Origin: Trichosporon coremiiforme
Lineage: Eukaryota; Basidiomycota; Tremellomycetes; Trichosporonales; Trichosporonaceae
Assembly: GCA_039545355.1 (NCBI GenBank)
Contig: BCJJ01000013.1
Coordinates: 589,013-653,012 of the forward strand
Length of the DNA: 64,000 bases
Direction of reading: 5' to 3'
The notes beneath the pieces were generated by a model that saw only the letters and a program-made list of their open reading frames with translations, did not search any database and had not been told where the DNA came from. Positions within the stretch are counted from its first letter, which is position 1. The number at the start of each line of letters is the position of its first letter. Below, in pieces: positions 12,450-23,733 of this stretch. The translations under genes were made by a program, and so were the position numbers.

Positions 12450-13508
12450 TTATCTGTTGGACTTGGCGACACGCTCGAGCTCGTCCTTCTTCTTGATGGC
12501 GTACGAGTTCGAGGAGCCCTTGGCGGCGTTGACAAGCTCGTCAGCAAGGCACTCAGAGACGGACTTCGAGTTGTGGAAGGCCGACTCGCGGGTGCCGATG
12601 GTGAGGAGNGAGATAGCCTGGTTGACACGGCGGAGGGGCGAAACGTCGACAGCCTGGCGACGGACGGTACCCTGCGAACCGATACGGGTCGAGTCTTCCC
12701 TGGGGCCGGTGTTGACAATGGCGTCAACAAGGACCTGGATGGGGTTCTGCTCGGTGACGAGGTGGATGATCTCGAAAGCGTGCTGAACGATGCGGACGGC
12801 CATGATCTTCTTGCCGTTGTTGCGGCCGTTCATCATGAGACTGTTTGTCAGCTTCTACACTCATTCAAGCCGCTCGGGTAAACTCACGCGTTGACGAGAC
12901 GCTCGACAATGGGCATGCGGCCCTTGGCGAACTGCTTCTTGGCGTAACGGCCAGCAGTGTGGGGGACGTAGACAGCGTGGCTGACGTTGATGTAGTCAGT
13001 CAGCGAAATGTCCTTGACCTCAACACTGTAATGTCAGCGAAATGTCTCTCGAAACTGTCGAAGCTGTCGCAAGACAGGCGGGTCCGGGCAGGCAATTCCG
13101 AGTACGTTCAAGCTCGACAGAACAGAGATAGCGACTCCGGAAGCACGGTTCACTCCATCACTATTCTTGCAGTCGTTTGCAGTCTTTTCCAGCTAACGTA
13201 GGTCCTGTCGGTCGAGGACATCTGTCGTTCTGCAGTCGATCGTTGTTGACAGTCCCTTCCAGTTTCCATCTCCGTTCCTTCGCTCTCGTTCTCGTGCTCT
13301 GCCGCGCTATCTCGCTTCCTGCCGTCGCTGCCATTCCATCCTTGCTTGTCGGTCGCTTGACTTAAATCCGTCCTTCGAAATTGCCTGCCTTTGCCTTCCT
13401 GTCTTCCGAGCCTTCTCGAACTACTCACTCCTGGGCGTCCCACTTTCCAAAGAGGAGGACGGAGCCGGAGTCGGCGACCTTCTGAACGTCGGCGGGAATC
13501 TGGGCCAT
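12450..13508 (-). CDS. RPS5: 40S ribosomal protein S5 (uS7)
   Basis: Component of the small ribosomal subunit head that binds the 3' domain of 18S rRNA and lies near the mRNA exit and E site. Exons are 13508-13429, 13025-12888 and 12840-12450, giving 202 residues, the normal length for the family. Signature stretches are [45 protein letters not shown] and the invariant C-terminal [12 protein letters not shown] with a final KSNR. Junctions are exact in frame (D-V-E-V at the first, N-A-L-M at the second). Intron 1 is long (403 bases), as is common in ribosomal protein genes; intron 2 is 47 bases. One ambiguous base (12609) falls at the third position of a Ser codon. Two CACGTG sites lie 222 and 246 bases upstream of the start. 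Confidence 0.97.
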
Positions 13509-13729
13509 TTTTGATGTGTTTTGAGAGCTCTCCTGGCTGGCGTGTCGGGCCTGTCGGGGAGATTGGTTGATGGTTGAGGAGTCGCTACGATCCACCGGAC
13601 TGCTCTCTGTTCGACGTTCGACGGGCTCAGCGGTGGAGGCAGCAGCCAGGCTGAGAGCGATACCGCCGAATTCCCGTCTCCCAGCGGGAGTTCGTGGCGC
13701 AAACCGTTTCGCATGCCTTACCACCGACG

Positions 13730-13759
13730 CACGTGGCGCTAACGCCGACAAAACACGTG
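13730..13759. promoter_or_regulatory. Pair of CACGTG sites upstream of RPS5
   Basis: Two palindromic CACGTG hexamers at 13730-13735 and 13754-13759. CACGTG is the core site of bHLH factors (Cbf1 class in yeasts). The role here is inferred from position only. Confidence 0.45.
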
Positions 13760-14749
13760 GACACGTTCGTTCCTCCTCCTTACGTAAAATCACAATGGAG
13801 CGGAGTGCATGCAGACTCCGCTGCTGTTGGCACTCCAGTCTCGAGATGCAGAGATAGATGAGTGGTTGCAGTCGTCAACAATACAGCCATCCCGTCTCAC
13901 TCGATCATACGCAGTTACAGTTCCACAAGTTACATAACAAACCCCACCGCGGTTCTATCCATCAGTCTGAATCTTCAGGGCACCGGGTCAAAGTTATGCT
14001 CATACTCCCTCGTGTCAACATGACCTCAGGACATGAGGGACACTTTGACGACCAGATCTGTGTGTCCGAGCAGAGTCCGAAGTGCTGTGTGATGCGCCTG
14101 GCGCCGTTTCGACGGCAACAGGGGGGCTCTTAATCGTCTCCTCGGCATGTGCGATTCGATGGCGTGCCGCATCGATCGCTCTCCCCTGATGCCAGCATCC
14201 TCGATTTGACTCCATTCTCCGTCACATTCGTGGTGCGCTTGCCAGCTTGATCGGCAGCTGTGGCTGTGACGTGTGCATGTGCCGCACATTCGGCGGCTAG
14301 GCTTGATGGCGACGGTATCCGCGAGCTCCGTGGGTTGCGATCCATGAGCTTGCTTGGACTAGGGCTTGACTGACCGTGAGGTCGCTGACAGCCGAGGACC
14401 GAGGATCCTGATGTCTATTCCGACCCGGCAATTCGACGTCGTCGGGTTCAACGACAATCGCCGGGTATGGAATGGGATGAGGTTCGCGCGGTATGCTTTC
14501 AGACTCGCATGGGGCACAATCGGCGTGATGTGCTGGCTGAGTCGGTGTACCGCGTGATGTCCAGCGGGTGCTTGGCACGAGTACGGAATGCCCCTGGCGG
14601 TGACAGTGTCACGATCGGGACCATCAGGCCGAAGACATCGGACTCGCGGGCTCACTCGGAGGGCTCGCGTCAGCCAGCGAGACTACGCTGATATCCGTGA
14701 TCTGCGTTCCTGCTCTAGCCTCGGAAGTTTGTGAGCACGGAATGTTACC

Positions 14750-14770
14750 GCGGTCCGGTCTCCGGACCGC
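14750..14770. repeat. Perfect 9-bp inverted repeat
   Basis: GCGGTCCGG and its complement CCGGACCGC are separated by TCT, giving a very GC-rich hairpin. No T run follows it and no gene end is nearby, so a terminator role is not supported. Confidence 0.6.
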
Positions 14771-16009
14771 CTAAACGTCTTCCTCGACCGCAGCGCGGGA
14801 CGGAGCTAACGGCTGTCGTTGACAGCCGCGGGGATCTGTATGCTCGAAAGAGATACCGACATTGCATGCCAAGCCTGCCCATCGGCGCTACTGAAGGGGA
14901 CATTGCCCATCACCGGGTGGGCCAGTTGGTAATGTGGTCGGCATGGGCAGCAGAGCATGGAAGGCGGTCGTCCTCGCCGTGCTCGCCGTTGGCGAAATAG
15001 CCAGTCTCCACGAAGCCCGCGAGTCCCACGACTTCCACGAGTTCCTTAGATTCCTCGGAATTGGGCCTCGGAAAGCGAACGGCGCGGACTCAGGATGAAT
15101 CTTGGAGAAACGCCGCTTTCGCCTCCGCTGGATATTGAGAGCCTCCCCAGTGAGGGGCGTTGTTTTCGGGGACACTCGGTCCAAGATGTGGCTGTGTGGC
15201 ACAAATCGTCGTTGTTGGGCGTTGCAGATCAGCCTGGGCTGACGACTGATCGGACGCGCTTGCACCGTCGAAAGTGGCAGGCGATGTTGCGTCGCGGCTA
15301 GCTGGTGAAGGTACCAATAGGACAGTCACGGTCCTTGTAACCAACGATGAGCAGCTTGTGAGATGGTCGAACCTGACTCGAGATCACGACTTGCAGTGAG
15401 GACCCCAAGGCAGCAGCCGACAGGTAGAGTATCCGGCGTCGCTGGAACGAAGTGGCTGGCGACGTTATCTGCTGGGACCATAGACAACCCCCGTTCTCTC
15501 ACTCCTCTGCTGCGATTGAAGGACATCCGCCGGACTGTGCCGCCTCGCAGCCCGGTCAGCGGTCGACAGTGGTAGCCGTGCAGACGACCCAGGGGCAGAA
15601 AGGCGCGTGAGCCGGCCGGGTGTTTTGGTAGAGGAGCCTTGAAAGGAGTTCATCTGCCCTAATCATGCACCGGACTTCCGAGTCCTTCAAATCTTCGTCT
15701 GCAGTTGCAGGAGCTAGCGCGATTCGCCAGTGGAGGGGATTGGTTACGTCTGGCATCGTGGGAGGTTTCAGTCAAGGAGCTGAGTGAAGGTCAACAGGTG
15801 GTTGAGATAAAGCTGTGATGGGTGTGCGTGCGTCGAGCTGTGATCAGCGAGTAGCCCAATGTACACGCAGGATGCATAATGTTACAAGTCCTGTGTCTTG
15901 ACGAGACATGACAGGACCTCCTTGGCTTCCTCCTCTCCTCCGGCCGCGCCACCACTCCACATCTCATAGCGAATGAAGCTCGTGCGGCGAGGCCTAAATC
16001 GCTCAGCGC

Positions 16010-16985
16010 TTAGTTCCTTCCACGGACCTGGAAGAAGCGCTTCCACCAACTACGGCCGATACCCTGGGCGGCGCGCTGGACACCCTCACGCATACGCGTG
16101 TAGTAGTGCGGGTCGTGCTGCGGGTGCAGGAGAGCCTTGGACATCGGGAACTGACTGTTAGCTAGGTTTGAGGCGAATCAACAGCTCCTCGTGACTGAAG
16201 GGACTAGGGAGGGCAGAGTGTGGATGAAGATCAAGAGCGAGAAGGGTCCGCCGAGAAGAATCTCCTCGGCGCGGACTTCTCTGCTGAGAGAGAACCGATT
16301 GGGAGCAGCCTATCATTCCCACGAGACGCTCGGCAGGTAGCCATCGAAACGAAGCTCTTCCCGACAGGCTCGGTGAAGTCTATCACCGGTTGCCAGCCAC
16401 TCCATGAAGACCACTCGCGGGAGACCAATCGAGGAAGGTCGTTCGAGGAAGGCGGTCCGAAGAAGGCAGACATGGTGGAGGATGGCCAAGACGGACGTGT
16501 GATTCGGAGCCGACGTGATTGGCCGATGGGCCCCGGCCACCGCCCTTGCCAGTAACACCCGGCAAGCCGGTGCGGACAGCGAGCAGCCAGGCCAACGTCT
16601 GGGGGTCTCTGGCCCTGGTAGATGCCATCTCTTCCCTCTTCCAGCTCTTCCAGCTTCCCCACGACCGTGCTTCCTCGGCCACTCTCAACTTGGACCTTCC
16701 CTCCCGCCTCCCCGCCCAAACGGGATACACAGAAGTACTCACCTCCCTGAGCGCCTCTCCCTCCCGGAGCCGTCCCAGCGCGGCAATAGCCCGCTGAACG
16801 CGCTCCTCCTCGTAGCTCGAGAGCGGCTTGGCCTCGACATCGCGCACATCCGACTTGGCGGGCATGTTGAATCCGCGGCTGGCCATGCCCTCGATCGCGT
16901 CGGTCAGTTGCGGCCCGGAGGCACGGAACGGCGTCGGCGGGAGCGCGCGCGCGGTCGTAAGGAGCTGGGCGAGTTTGGTGGCCAT
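16010..16985 (-). CDS. Small conserved-looking protein, probably mitochondrial, function unknown
   Basis: Exons 16985-16743 and 16150-16010 give 127 residues. The junction E-FPMSK is in frame with donor GTGAGTAC and acceptor GTCAG. The intron is long (592 bases). The first 20 residues are basic and hydroxylated without acids, as in mitochondrial presequences. The middle has an acidic/basic helix around SSYEEERVQRAIAAL. The C-terminal exon carries HPQHDPHYYTRMREGV and ends in SWWKRFFQVRGRN; this aromatic/basic tail looks conserved. I do not recognise the family. It shares a 410-base divergent promoter with COX14, which points to a role in mitochondrial respiratory assembly, but that is inference only. 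The first exon alone also stays open past the donor, so the splice needs transcript support. Confidence 0.7.
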
Positions 16986-17395
16986 GGTGTTGAAGCGAGC
17001 TGGTCACGAGCGTAGCGAGTGATAAGAGAGTGGAAGAGTGAAGAGTGACGGGCGCGTCGATTGGGGATTGGGGAAGGTGATGTGGGAACTCGACCCGGTT
17101 GTTGGCGATATCGTTCCTTTCAGCGATTATGAAATCGGCGAGAAGTCGAGTCGGGAGTCGTACTGCGGCTAGTAGCTTAGCCTTTTTGGTCGTTAACGAG
17201 ATGGAAGGCCCGGAAGACAAGTGGGTATGAGATGATGAGCAAGGACGTTCAGGGCAATTCCGAACTTTTGACTCGCCGTCTGTATCGGATCGCACGGAGA
17301 GTGGTTGATCTCCGGGAGGGATGTGAGTACGAGACGTCCCGATAAAGTCGAGAGCCTCCACCTTCTCTCCCTCCCACGACACTACAGACACCAAG
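16986..17395. promoter_or_regulatory. Divergent promoter with two CCAAT boxes
   Basis: The 410 bases between the starts of the unknown mitochondrial-type gene (leftward) and COX14 (rightward). ATTGG (CCAAT on the minus strand) occurs at 17060-17064 and again at 17067-17071. CCAAT is bound by the HAP complex, which controls respiratory genes in yeasts. That it acts here is inferred. Confidence 0.4.
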
Positions 17396-18132
17396 ATGGG
17401 CCGCCTCTCCGTCGCCGACCTCATTCACCGCACGATCGTGTTCGGCGCTATCGGTTTCGGCGTGAGTATGCTTTGTTGCGGCTCGTAAGGGCCGCTGAGC
17501 TCGCCGCACCTTCCCGCCGGTGCCTTTCCGGTCTCCGGGCCATTGGGGATCAGATGTTATGCGGCGGACCATTAGCACCCCTTAGTCAGCTCTATGGGAC
17601 TAGAGGGACAGCTGATGGTAGAGCGAGGACATGAGAGCTAACTTCCAGGTGTACGGCTCGGTCGTCATTGGCCAGAACTACATCGTCAAGAAGCGCAGAA
17701 AGGAGGAGTACGAGGCGCAGCAGAAGGCGGTGAGTCAACGTTCGCTAGCTGGGATATAGCATCAGCGGGGCCGTGTGGGAGAGCATTCGGGCTCAGTTAC
17801 CGCGAGCTGTGAGGGGCGGGCTTGCTGGACAAGGGCTGCACATGTGCTGGACGACTCACGCATCTCCCCCGTGATCCCACCAAAGTCCGCAGTTATCGCC
17901 AGCCGCTTGCAATCACTGCCCACAATGCCCCGCAATCAGCCCTAGGCTGCCAGAAGGATGGAGTGCTCAGACCTGCAGACCTTGGAGTGATGGTCATGGG
18001 CCTGCCATTCAGCCGAACCCACTCCCTTTTTAAGCTGCCCCGTTGCGACCATTCAGCTGACCCCAGATCGCCGCGCAGAACGCCTGCCTCGCCGACCCCT
18101 CCGCGGCCCCGACCCCGGCTTCGACCCAGTAG
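17396..18132 (+). CDS. COX14: Cytochrome c oxidase assembly factor Cox14-like
   Basis: Small inner-membrane protein expected to couple Cox1 synthesis to complex IV assembly. Exons 17396-17461, 17649-17729 and 18067-18132 give 70 residues, close to yeast Cox14 (70). The protein starts MGRLSVADLIHRTIVFG and has one hydrophobic segment (about residues 12-32). A basic stretch, VKKRRKEEYEAQQKA, follows, then a short polar tail. All three exons keep frame (phase 0 at both junctions), and introns are 187 and 337 bases with GTGAGT donors. The family's D-x-x-H-R motif before the membrane span is present. The gene is small enough to be missed by automatic callers. Its promoter is shared with the gene at 16010-16985. 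The assignment rests on length, topology and motif order, not on a search. Confidence 0.8.
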
Positions 18133-18450
18133 ATCCTCTTGTAGCATTATGGCACTGTCTCCCATCTCTAGACACTTTTGAGGCTCACTGCGTATCCTGA
18201 CGGGTCTGACTTAGGTGTGCGGGCTGAAACTGACCCGCTCTCATAGATCTCATTTGCCACCTTATCCTCAGAGCCCCCTTGCCGTCCGTCCTTCGCTGCA
18301 ACTGATACGACACGACAGGGCTGCGCCCTGCCTCTTTTGCCTAAGAATAACACGTTCATAAGTACCCGAATGAAAACGATCAGAGAAACGATAGCTCAAG
18401 ACAAAACACTAGCAACTGTACAGTCTACTCTTGCAGGCTCTGGAGGGAGC
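18133..18450. other. Convergent 3' region between COX14 and the membrane-protein gene
   Basis: A 318-base stretch where two genes end tail to tail. It presumably holds both 3' UTRs; nothing else is seen. Confidence 0.5.
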
Positions 18451-20312
18451 CTACTCGTGGCCGTGCTGGGACCCGTGTCCCTGCTGGCTCTGGCTGCGCC
18501 CAGGCGGGCCGGGAGGCGGGAGGGCGTCCACGACCTGGCTGCTGGCGGTACCATTGTTAAGGTGCACGTAGGAGCGCATCGAGACCGGCTCGGGGGACTC
18601 GCCACGCGCGTCGCCGGTGGGAGTCTGGCGGCCGCTAGGGGTTTGGCGGCCCGTCGGGGTGGCGCGGCCGCTGGCACGCCCGCTCTCCTTCCGTGTCAGG
18701 AGGCGGCGGATGCCGCTCTTCGCCACGGGAGGGGGCTGGGCGACGCTCGGCTCCGGCGAGGACGCCTTGCCGCGCGCAGCGTAGACGGCAAGCATCTGGT
18801 CGGGGCCGTACTGCACCGTGCTGTGGCCGTGGGCGGAGGAGTTGCCGTCGGGGGACAGGGAACGAGAGGGGTCCTCGGTCAGGTTGGGCGGAGGTGCGCT
18901 GAAGTCGTCCGCCGAGGTGGCGTACTGCAGAGCAGGCATGTTGCGCAGGTCGTCGCTGTCCGTGCGCATCGCGGCCACGGGCGGCGCGGACGGCAGGTCG
19001 GACGTCTTGTACGCCGGCGAGAGCTTTCGGTCGACAAGACCAGTGTGGTCCTGGCCAGCCGTCAGCATCTCCGAGTCGCCGAAAGGAGACGGTCCGTCGA
19101 CCTGCGTCGGAGACACCTCCTCGTCGTCGATGGCCGAGCCAGAGTTGTAGACGGCAGCAGTGTGGAGGCCGCTGCTGATGTGAGGGCGCGAGGCGTCGTT
19201 GGACGACGACAGCCGTGGCCGCGCCTGGTCGGCGAACGAGATGCGCGACTGGCGCACGTAGCCGTCCGGCATGACAACGGACGACCGGATGTTGCCGTCC
19301 GCATCCAGGTTCTCGGTGCTGCTCCCCGGGAAGCGGGCGTTTCCGTAAGCGCCCGCTCCGGCCATGTTGTCCAGCATGACGCTCGAGGATGGCCGTCCAT
19401 AGCCAGTTGAGGGACGGCCGTAGCCAGTGCTCGGGCGCGAGCGCTGGTAGCTCGACGACGGGCGGCCGTACGCGCTGAGGCGCTCTCCCGGCAGCGCACC
19501 CTTCTCCCACTCCATGGCAGAGTGCTGCGACAGGGCCTGAGACCAGCGCTTCAGCTTCTCCTTCTCGCGCACGCGGAAGAACCAGTAGGCGACACCACCG
19601 GCAATGGCAATCACAACGATAGGGATGATGACCGCAACGGCGATAACACCCTTCGAAACCTTCTTGCCCGAGACGTTGCCGTCGACGGCCTGCACAACAC
19701 CCGTTCCCGTCGGCAGCGACAGGGTCGAAGTCATGCTAGGCTCCCAAATGACCGAGAAAGACGGTCCGCGCGACCAGGTGTTCTCCCACACCTGGCCCTG
19801 GTGCTTCATAATGTTCACGTAGAGATCGGCCGTCTTCGTCAGGTTCCACCAGTACGGCGAGAGCTGCGCCGCGTACTGGCCGTCGGAGAAGGGGATTCCG
19901 GACCAGGCATGCAGCAGGGCGTTCTGCGCCGACGGCATGTACAGGTACAGGTCAATCTTCTCGACATTGCCAACCTTGCACGAGGTGTCCCACTGGAAGT
20001 TGACGGGATCGGTTGCGTTTACGACATCACGCGCCGCGGGATACTTGTACAGGCTAGTCGCGCCAGAGGAGCAGGTCAGAGCTGCGACGTGAGTCAGCGG
20101 TCGTCCGAAAATTGTGTAACGCGCGGGGTCGGGCCGGGCTAATGCATGCGGAGCACGCGGCAGCTTGTCTTACCTCTGCGCTCTATGTGAGACTCATCCT
20201 CAGCCTGAGCAAGGTGGGCGGGGTAGCCGATGCGAATGTTCGGGAAGTACTCGTCCCAGGCTGTCGGGAGAGGCGGGAAGGGAGTGATGGTCTCCGTGTT
20301 GTAGTCGACCAT
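18451..20312 (-). CDS. Single-pass membrane protein with Ser-rich cytoplasmic tail, unknown function
   Basis: Exons 20312-20174 and 20081-18451 (intron 92 bases) give 589 residues. The N-terminal region of about 190 residues has two Cys (LTCSS, DTSCK), several N-glycosylation sites (NATD, NLTK, NVSG), and aromatic stretches such as YWWNLTKTADLYV. It looks like a folded extracellular domain. A strong membrane span, VIAVAVIIPIVVIAIAGGVA, is followed by RVREKEKLKRW, so the tail should be cytosolic. The tail has repeats of GYGRPSS type and is Ser/Pro/Gly-rich, with three TPTGRQ-like motifs near the end. No signal peptide is seen at the chosen start, so a 5' exon carrying one may exist further upstream. 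Similar layouts occur in fungal surface sensors, but I do not recognise this family. Confidence 0.75.
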
Positions 20313-20879
20313 GATGGTGGTTCCGTCGTCCCTCTTTCGCTCGGACGTGGCGTCGACGGTGTTAGAGTGTAATGGCCTGTGTGATAATGTGCCGCTGCGA
20401 GTCGGACAGAGGGATGAGCAAAGGAGGAACGATTGCCTGAGAGTCGAACGCGATGTCTGGGCGGTCTGACGCGAAGGGAGAGATGAGGGAGTAGGAGGGT
20501 CGTCGGGTTAGGGTGGTGGTCGCGGAGAAGAAACGTTGATGGATGGCGCCTGGCGTCGAAAAGTCCAGTCCCAATATCCAAGATGACAAGAGCACAGCAG
20601 TGAAGGTCGTGTGTCGGTCGAGTCAAGTCGAGGTCAAGAGAGTGTGCGGAGATGGGACGTTCGTGGTGAGGTGGACGCCTGATGCGCGCGGTTGCCTGTG
20701 TGGACCAGCCTTCAGGCCGAAAGGAGGAAGAGATAGGAGAGAAGGGTCGTCGGGCGGAGGGGAAGGGAACAAAGACGAGGACTGAGCAAGGAAAAGGATG
20801 CAAGAAGATGAGGAGTAAGGAGTGAACGGAAGTGCTAAGGACTGGCGTGGGTCGGAGGGGTGAGGGAGGGTCAGTGGAT

Positions 20880-20916
20880 GGGTGGGATGGGTGGGAGGGA
20901 GGGATGGGGCGAGGGG
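20880..20916 (+). repeat. G-tract cluster, G-quadruplex motif
   Basis: Eight runs of three or four G separated by one to three bases. It lies about 570 bases upstream of the start of the membrane-protein gene, with the C-rich strand as that gene's sense strand. The pattern more than satisfies the four-tract G-quadruplex rule. Confidence 0.65.
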
Positions 20917-23351
20917 AAATGGGTGGATGCAGGTGCAGACCGGGGGAAGGGAAGCGAGCAAAGCTTGCATGCATGCTTGGGATGCATGGCCAAGGGCGGA
21001 GGAGCACGGGGGAGGGTCGTGCTATGCTAAGGAGAGTCTGTTCAGGCAAAGGCTTGCGGCTTGGATGCTCGTGCTCTGCTAGTGCAGTCATTTCATGCAT
21101 GCATGCAGGGTACGGCATACTGTAACGGCACGGCACCCGGCTGAGCTAGACCTAGTGCACCGAGATCGAGCGAATGCACAGAGCGTACACAGCAAGGCAT
21201 GCAAGGCAGACGTTGACCATTGCGTGCACCGAGCCGGGCGGGCGGCGGGGCGCGCCTGATTCGTCGGGTGCCCACGCAAATGGCGACTTGATCCTGAGAC
21301 TGCAGTCCGCTGACCTCAGATCTTCTGCGGACAGAATACTCCATGACGCTGCAGTGTGCAGTACGTTGAGATGCACAGCCTGAGCAGAGAGAGAAAAACA
21401 CCTAAAGGCCAATTCAGCGCATCGTGCATTGCGGTTTGCTGCATGCAGCGAAAACGGCGAGGACATGGCGGACGGCCAAGGAAAAAGCTTGCATGTCCCT
21501 GACACTGGCGTTTCCATCCTAGAATCCGGCCAAACCCTGTACGCCCTGGCCTCCACCCTCCTGCCTACGTTCTGCAAGCGCGTCCGGGGCGCGAACAAGG
21601 CACACCTTGCACAGCTGGCCAGGCATGCCAGGCACCCAACCCGGTCTACGGCCTAGGCGCAAGCCGCTGTTATGTCTCCCCTGTTCCCACCCCTGCGCCC
21701 CGTCCTCACACCGCTCCGACGCTCAGATGCACAAGACCGCATCTCCACACACTACGTCTCAAGGCTTTCCGTCCCCTTGGCTCACCTAACTCTCATCATT
21801 ATGCATCTCCTTCCGCAATGCTAACCTTCGATCCGGTACTGGTCTACCAGATCTGAAGCAGCCTAGTGCGCCCTGCCTCACACATGTGTCGGGCCGGGCT
21901 CCGGCCTCCGCGCCTCCACCCGTATACCTTGTATACCCCGGCGCCTGTCTGTGGCCCGCCGTACCATGTGGCGGTTTGTGTGCTATATCGCCACTGGGAT
22001 CGAAAAGCCGTTTCGCTTGTTGCACCTTGTGCTTGTTGAGCTCGACGGTAGCACTGCATTCGGTGCGGTCTGTAGAAGCTTCCTCTCTGCCTTCCTCTGT
22101 TGTTCTAGCGGGAGTATCGAACGATCGGGCAGTCTTCTCTCCCGCGAATGCGGCCTTGTATTTCTTGACACCGGGGCGGGACGTGACAGACTGTCGCCGA
22201 GGTTATCAGGCAGCGAATTGAGAGTGAGCAAGTGATGTAAGGAGAACCTAAGCTTTAATGGGTGTGACTGTCATCGGCTGCAGACAAGTGATACCTGCCC
22301 GAATGATGGTGGCTGATCTGGTTTGATTGATGATTGCTGCCCGACTGCGGTAGACCGCTGGTGCGGCACACTCTGCGCTCTGCACAGGCGCATGAAACTC
22401 CAAGTCGCGCAGCAATATGGGTAAGGCAGGCGACAGCCCAGCCACAAGCTGGGTGCAGAGAATGTCAAGCGTGTGGCAGTTGCCACCCCTGTAGACAGTG
22501 TACTGTGTACCCGAAAGCTCGCGAAGCATACGTCGCACGCCGACGGGTCACTCGCGGCCGCAAACTATGCGAGTGCTGTCCGGTCAAGTTTGCTGTCCCG
22601 ACCAGCGTACGAACTCATGGAGCCTCTTCATGTAGGGGTATCAGGGTCAGGACCGCCGTGAGCGCCGTCGTCATTAACTGCCACAGATGCCATCAGTGCG
22701 CGCGTGGAGCTACGCTGCTGGCGGCTCTTTGATCTATCCGCAGAGGGAGCGAGGTTCAGTTGGCGAAAAAACCAGCGTCTACGTGCCGGGGGCCATGATG
22801 GCAAGTCGCCGCAACCCGATAATGACTTATGCCTAAGTCTCGGCGAGGGCGAACCCTCTACAACTTCTCTCCCCTTACTCGGTGTTCGCAGCGTGCCGTG
22901 AATGCAGCACGCCAAAGTCCAAGAGCGAACCTTCCTCGTAGGGCTAACATATGTTTGACATGGCTGCCGCCCCGCGGATCAAACTACTGCTACCAAGTCT
23001 GCTGGGGTCAGTCAGGGGGGGGGAGCGCGAGCCATGGACGGTTCTTATCGGTTCGACGTTAAGAACGACAGCTGACATGGCCGGGGTGTGCAGCTTCATC
23101 AGAATCATACAAATTAAACATGGAAAAGGCCTCGAGTCACTGGTTCACTCCGGAGGGGCGATGCTCTACATTCTCTGGCTTCGGTTCTTGACTTGCGGAC
23201 AAGTGCCACTTGTGGCCCGGTCCACACACTGGGATCGGTGGGGAATTTTGGTCCCGCCCTTTCCTGCAGTTTGGTCCCGCACATCGCTGCGCGAGCGTCG
23301 AGCGGAAGCAAACAGCAGGAAAGAGCGGAGGAAGAGTCCACTTGATTCAGG

Positions 23352-23680
23352 CTTTCCCACGATGGCTCTGTGAGGGCGTCCCTACCTACCGAGCAGACGG
23401 CTTCCGCGGCTCAAAGGACGGCCTGACTAGCTTCAAACCCTCCCACGGTGGACCCTCGCGTCGGTGGTTGAGGGTGTCCCGACCTAGAGTCGTGACAGCG
23501 CTGACCTGCAGACTTGAAAAAACGTCGAGCTCAGAGAACATCCTCGCTAGTTTCAAGCTTCCCCACGGTCCCCTGCAGTGACTGAAGCAGAAGGCGTTCC
23601 AACACAGTCGTAATGGGGCAGTTCGCATTTTCCGGTCAGAGGACAGCCTTTCTATAATGACACTTTTCCACGGTGAACAT
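23352..23680. repeat. Degenerate tandem repeat, four units of about 86-120 bases
   Basis: The core (T/C)CCCACGG recurs near 23356, 23442, 23562 and 23668. The first two units also share TGAGGG(C/T)GTCCC(T/G)ACCTA and a block around GACTAGCTTCAAAC, which returns as CGCTAGTTTCAAGC in the next unit. Read on the minus strand, units 2-4 lie in one open frame and give related peptides (PPWEGLKLV, GPWGSLKLA, SPWKSVIIE). Unit 1 gives PSWESLNQV in another frame. Confidence 0.5.
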
Positions 23681-23733
23681 TCGATGACACCCTGTCCAGC
23701 AAGAGCGGCAACTCGTGGCCCAGTGGTCTTCGT

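Larger units (their letters stand above)
13509..16009. other. Gene-free stretch upstream of RPS5
   Basis: No gene recognised in 2.5 kb. The part next to RPS5 is its promoter. It contains a compact perfect hairpin at 14750-14770. Open frames are short and overlap on both strands without a coding signature. Confidence 0.55.

Noticed and set aside
18337..19410. 357-codon plus-strand open frame
   Set aside because: Antisense shadow of the Ser-rich tail of the membrane protein; only Arg/Gly/Val low-complexity sequence.
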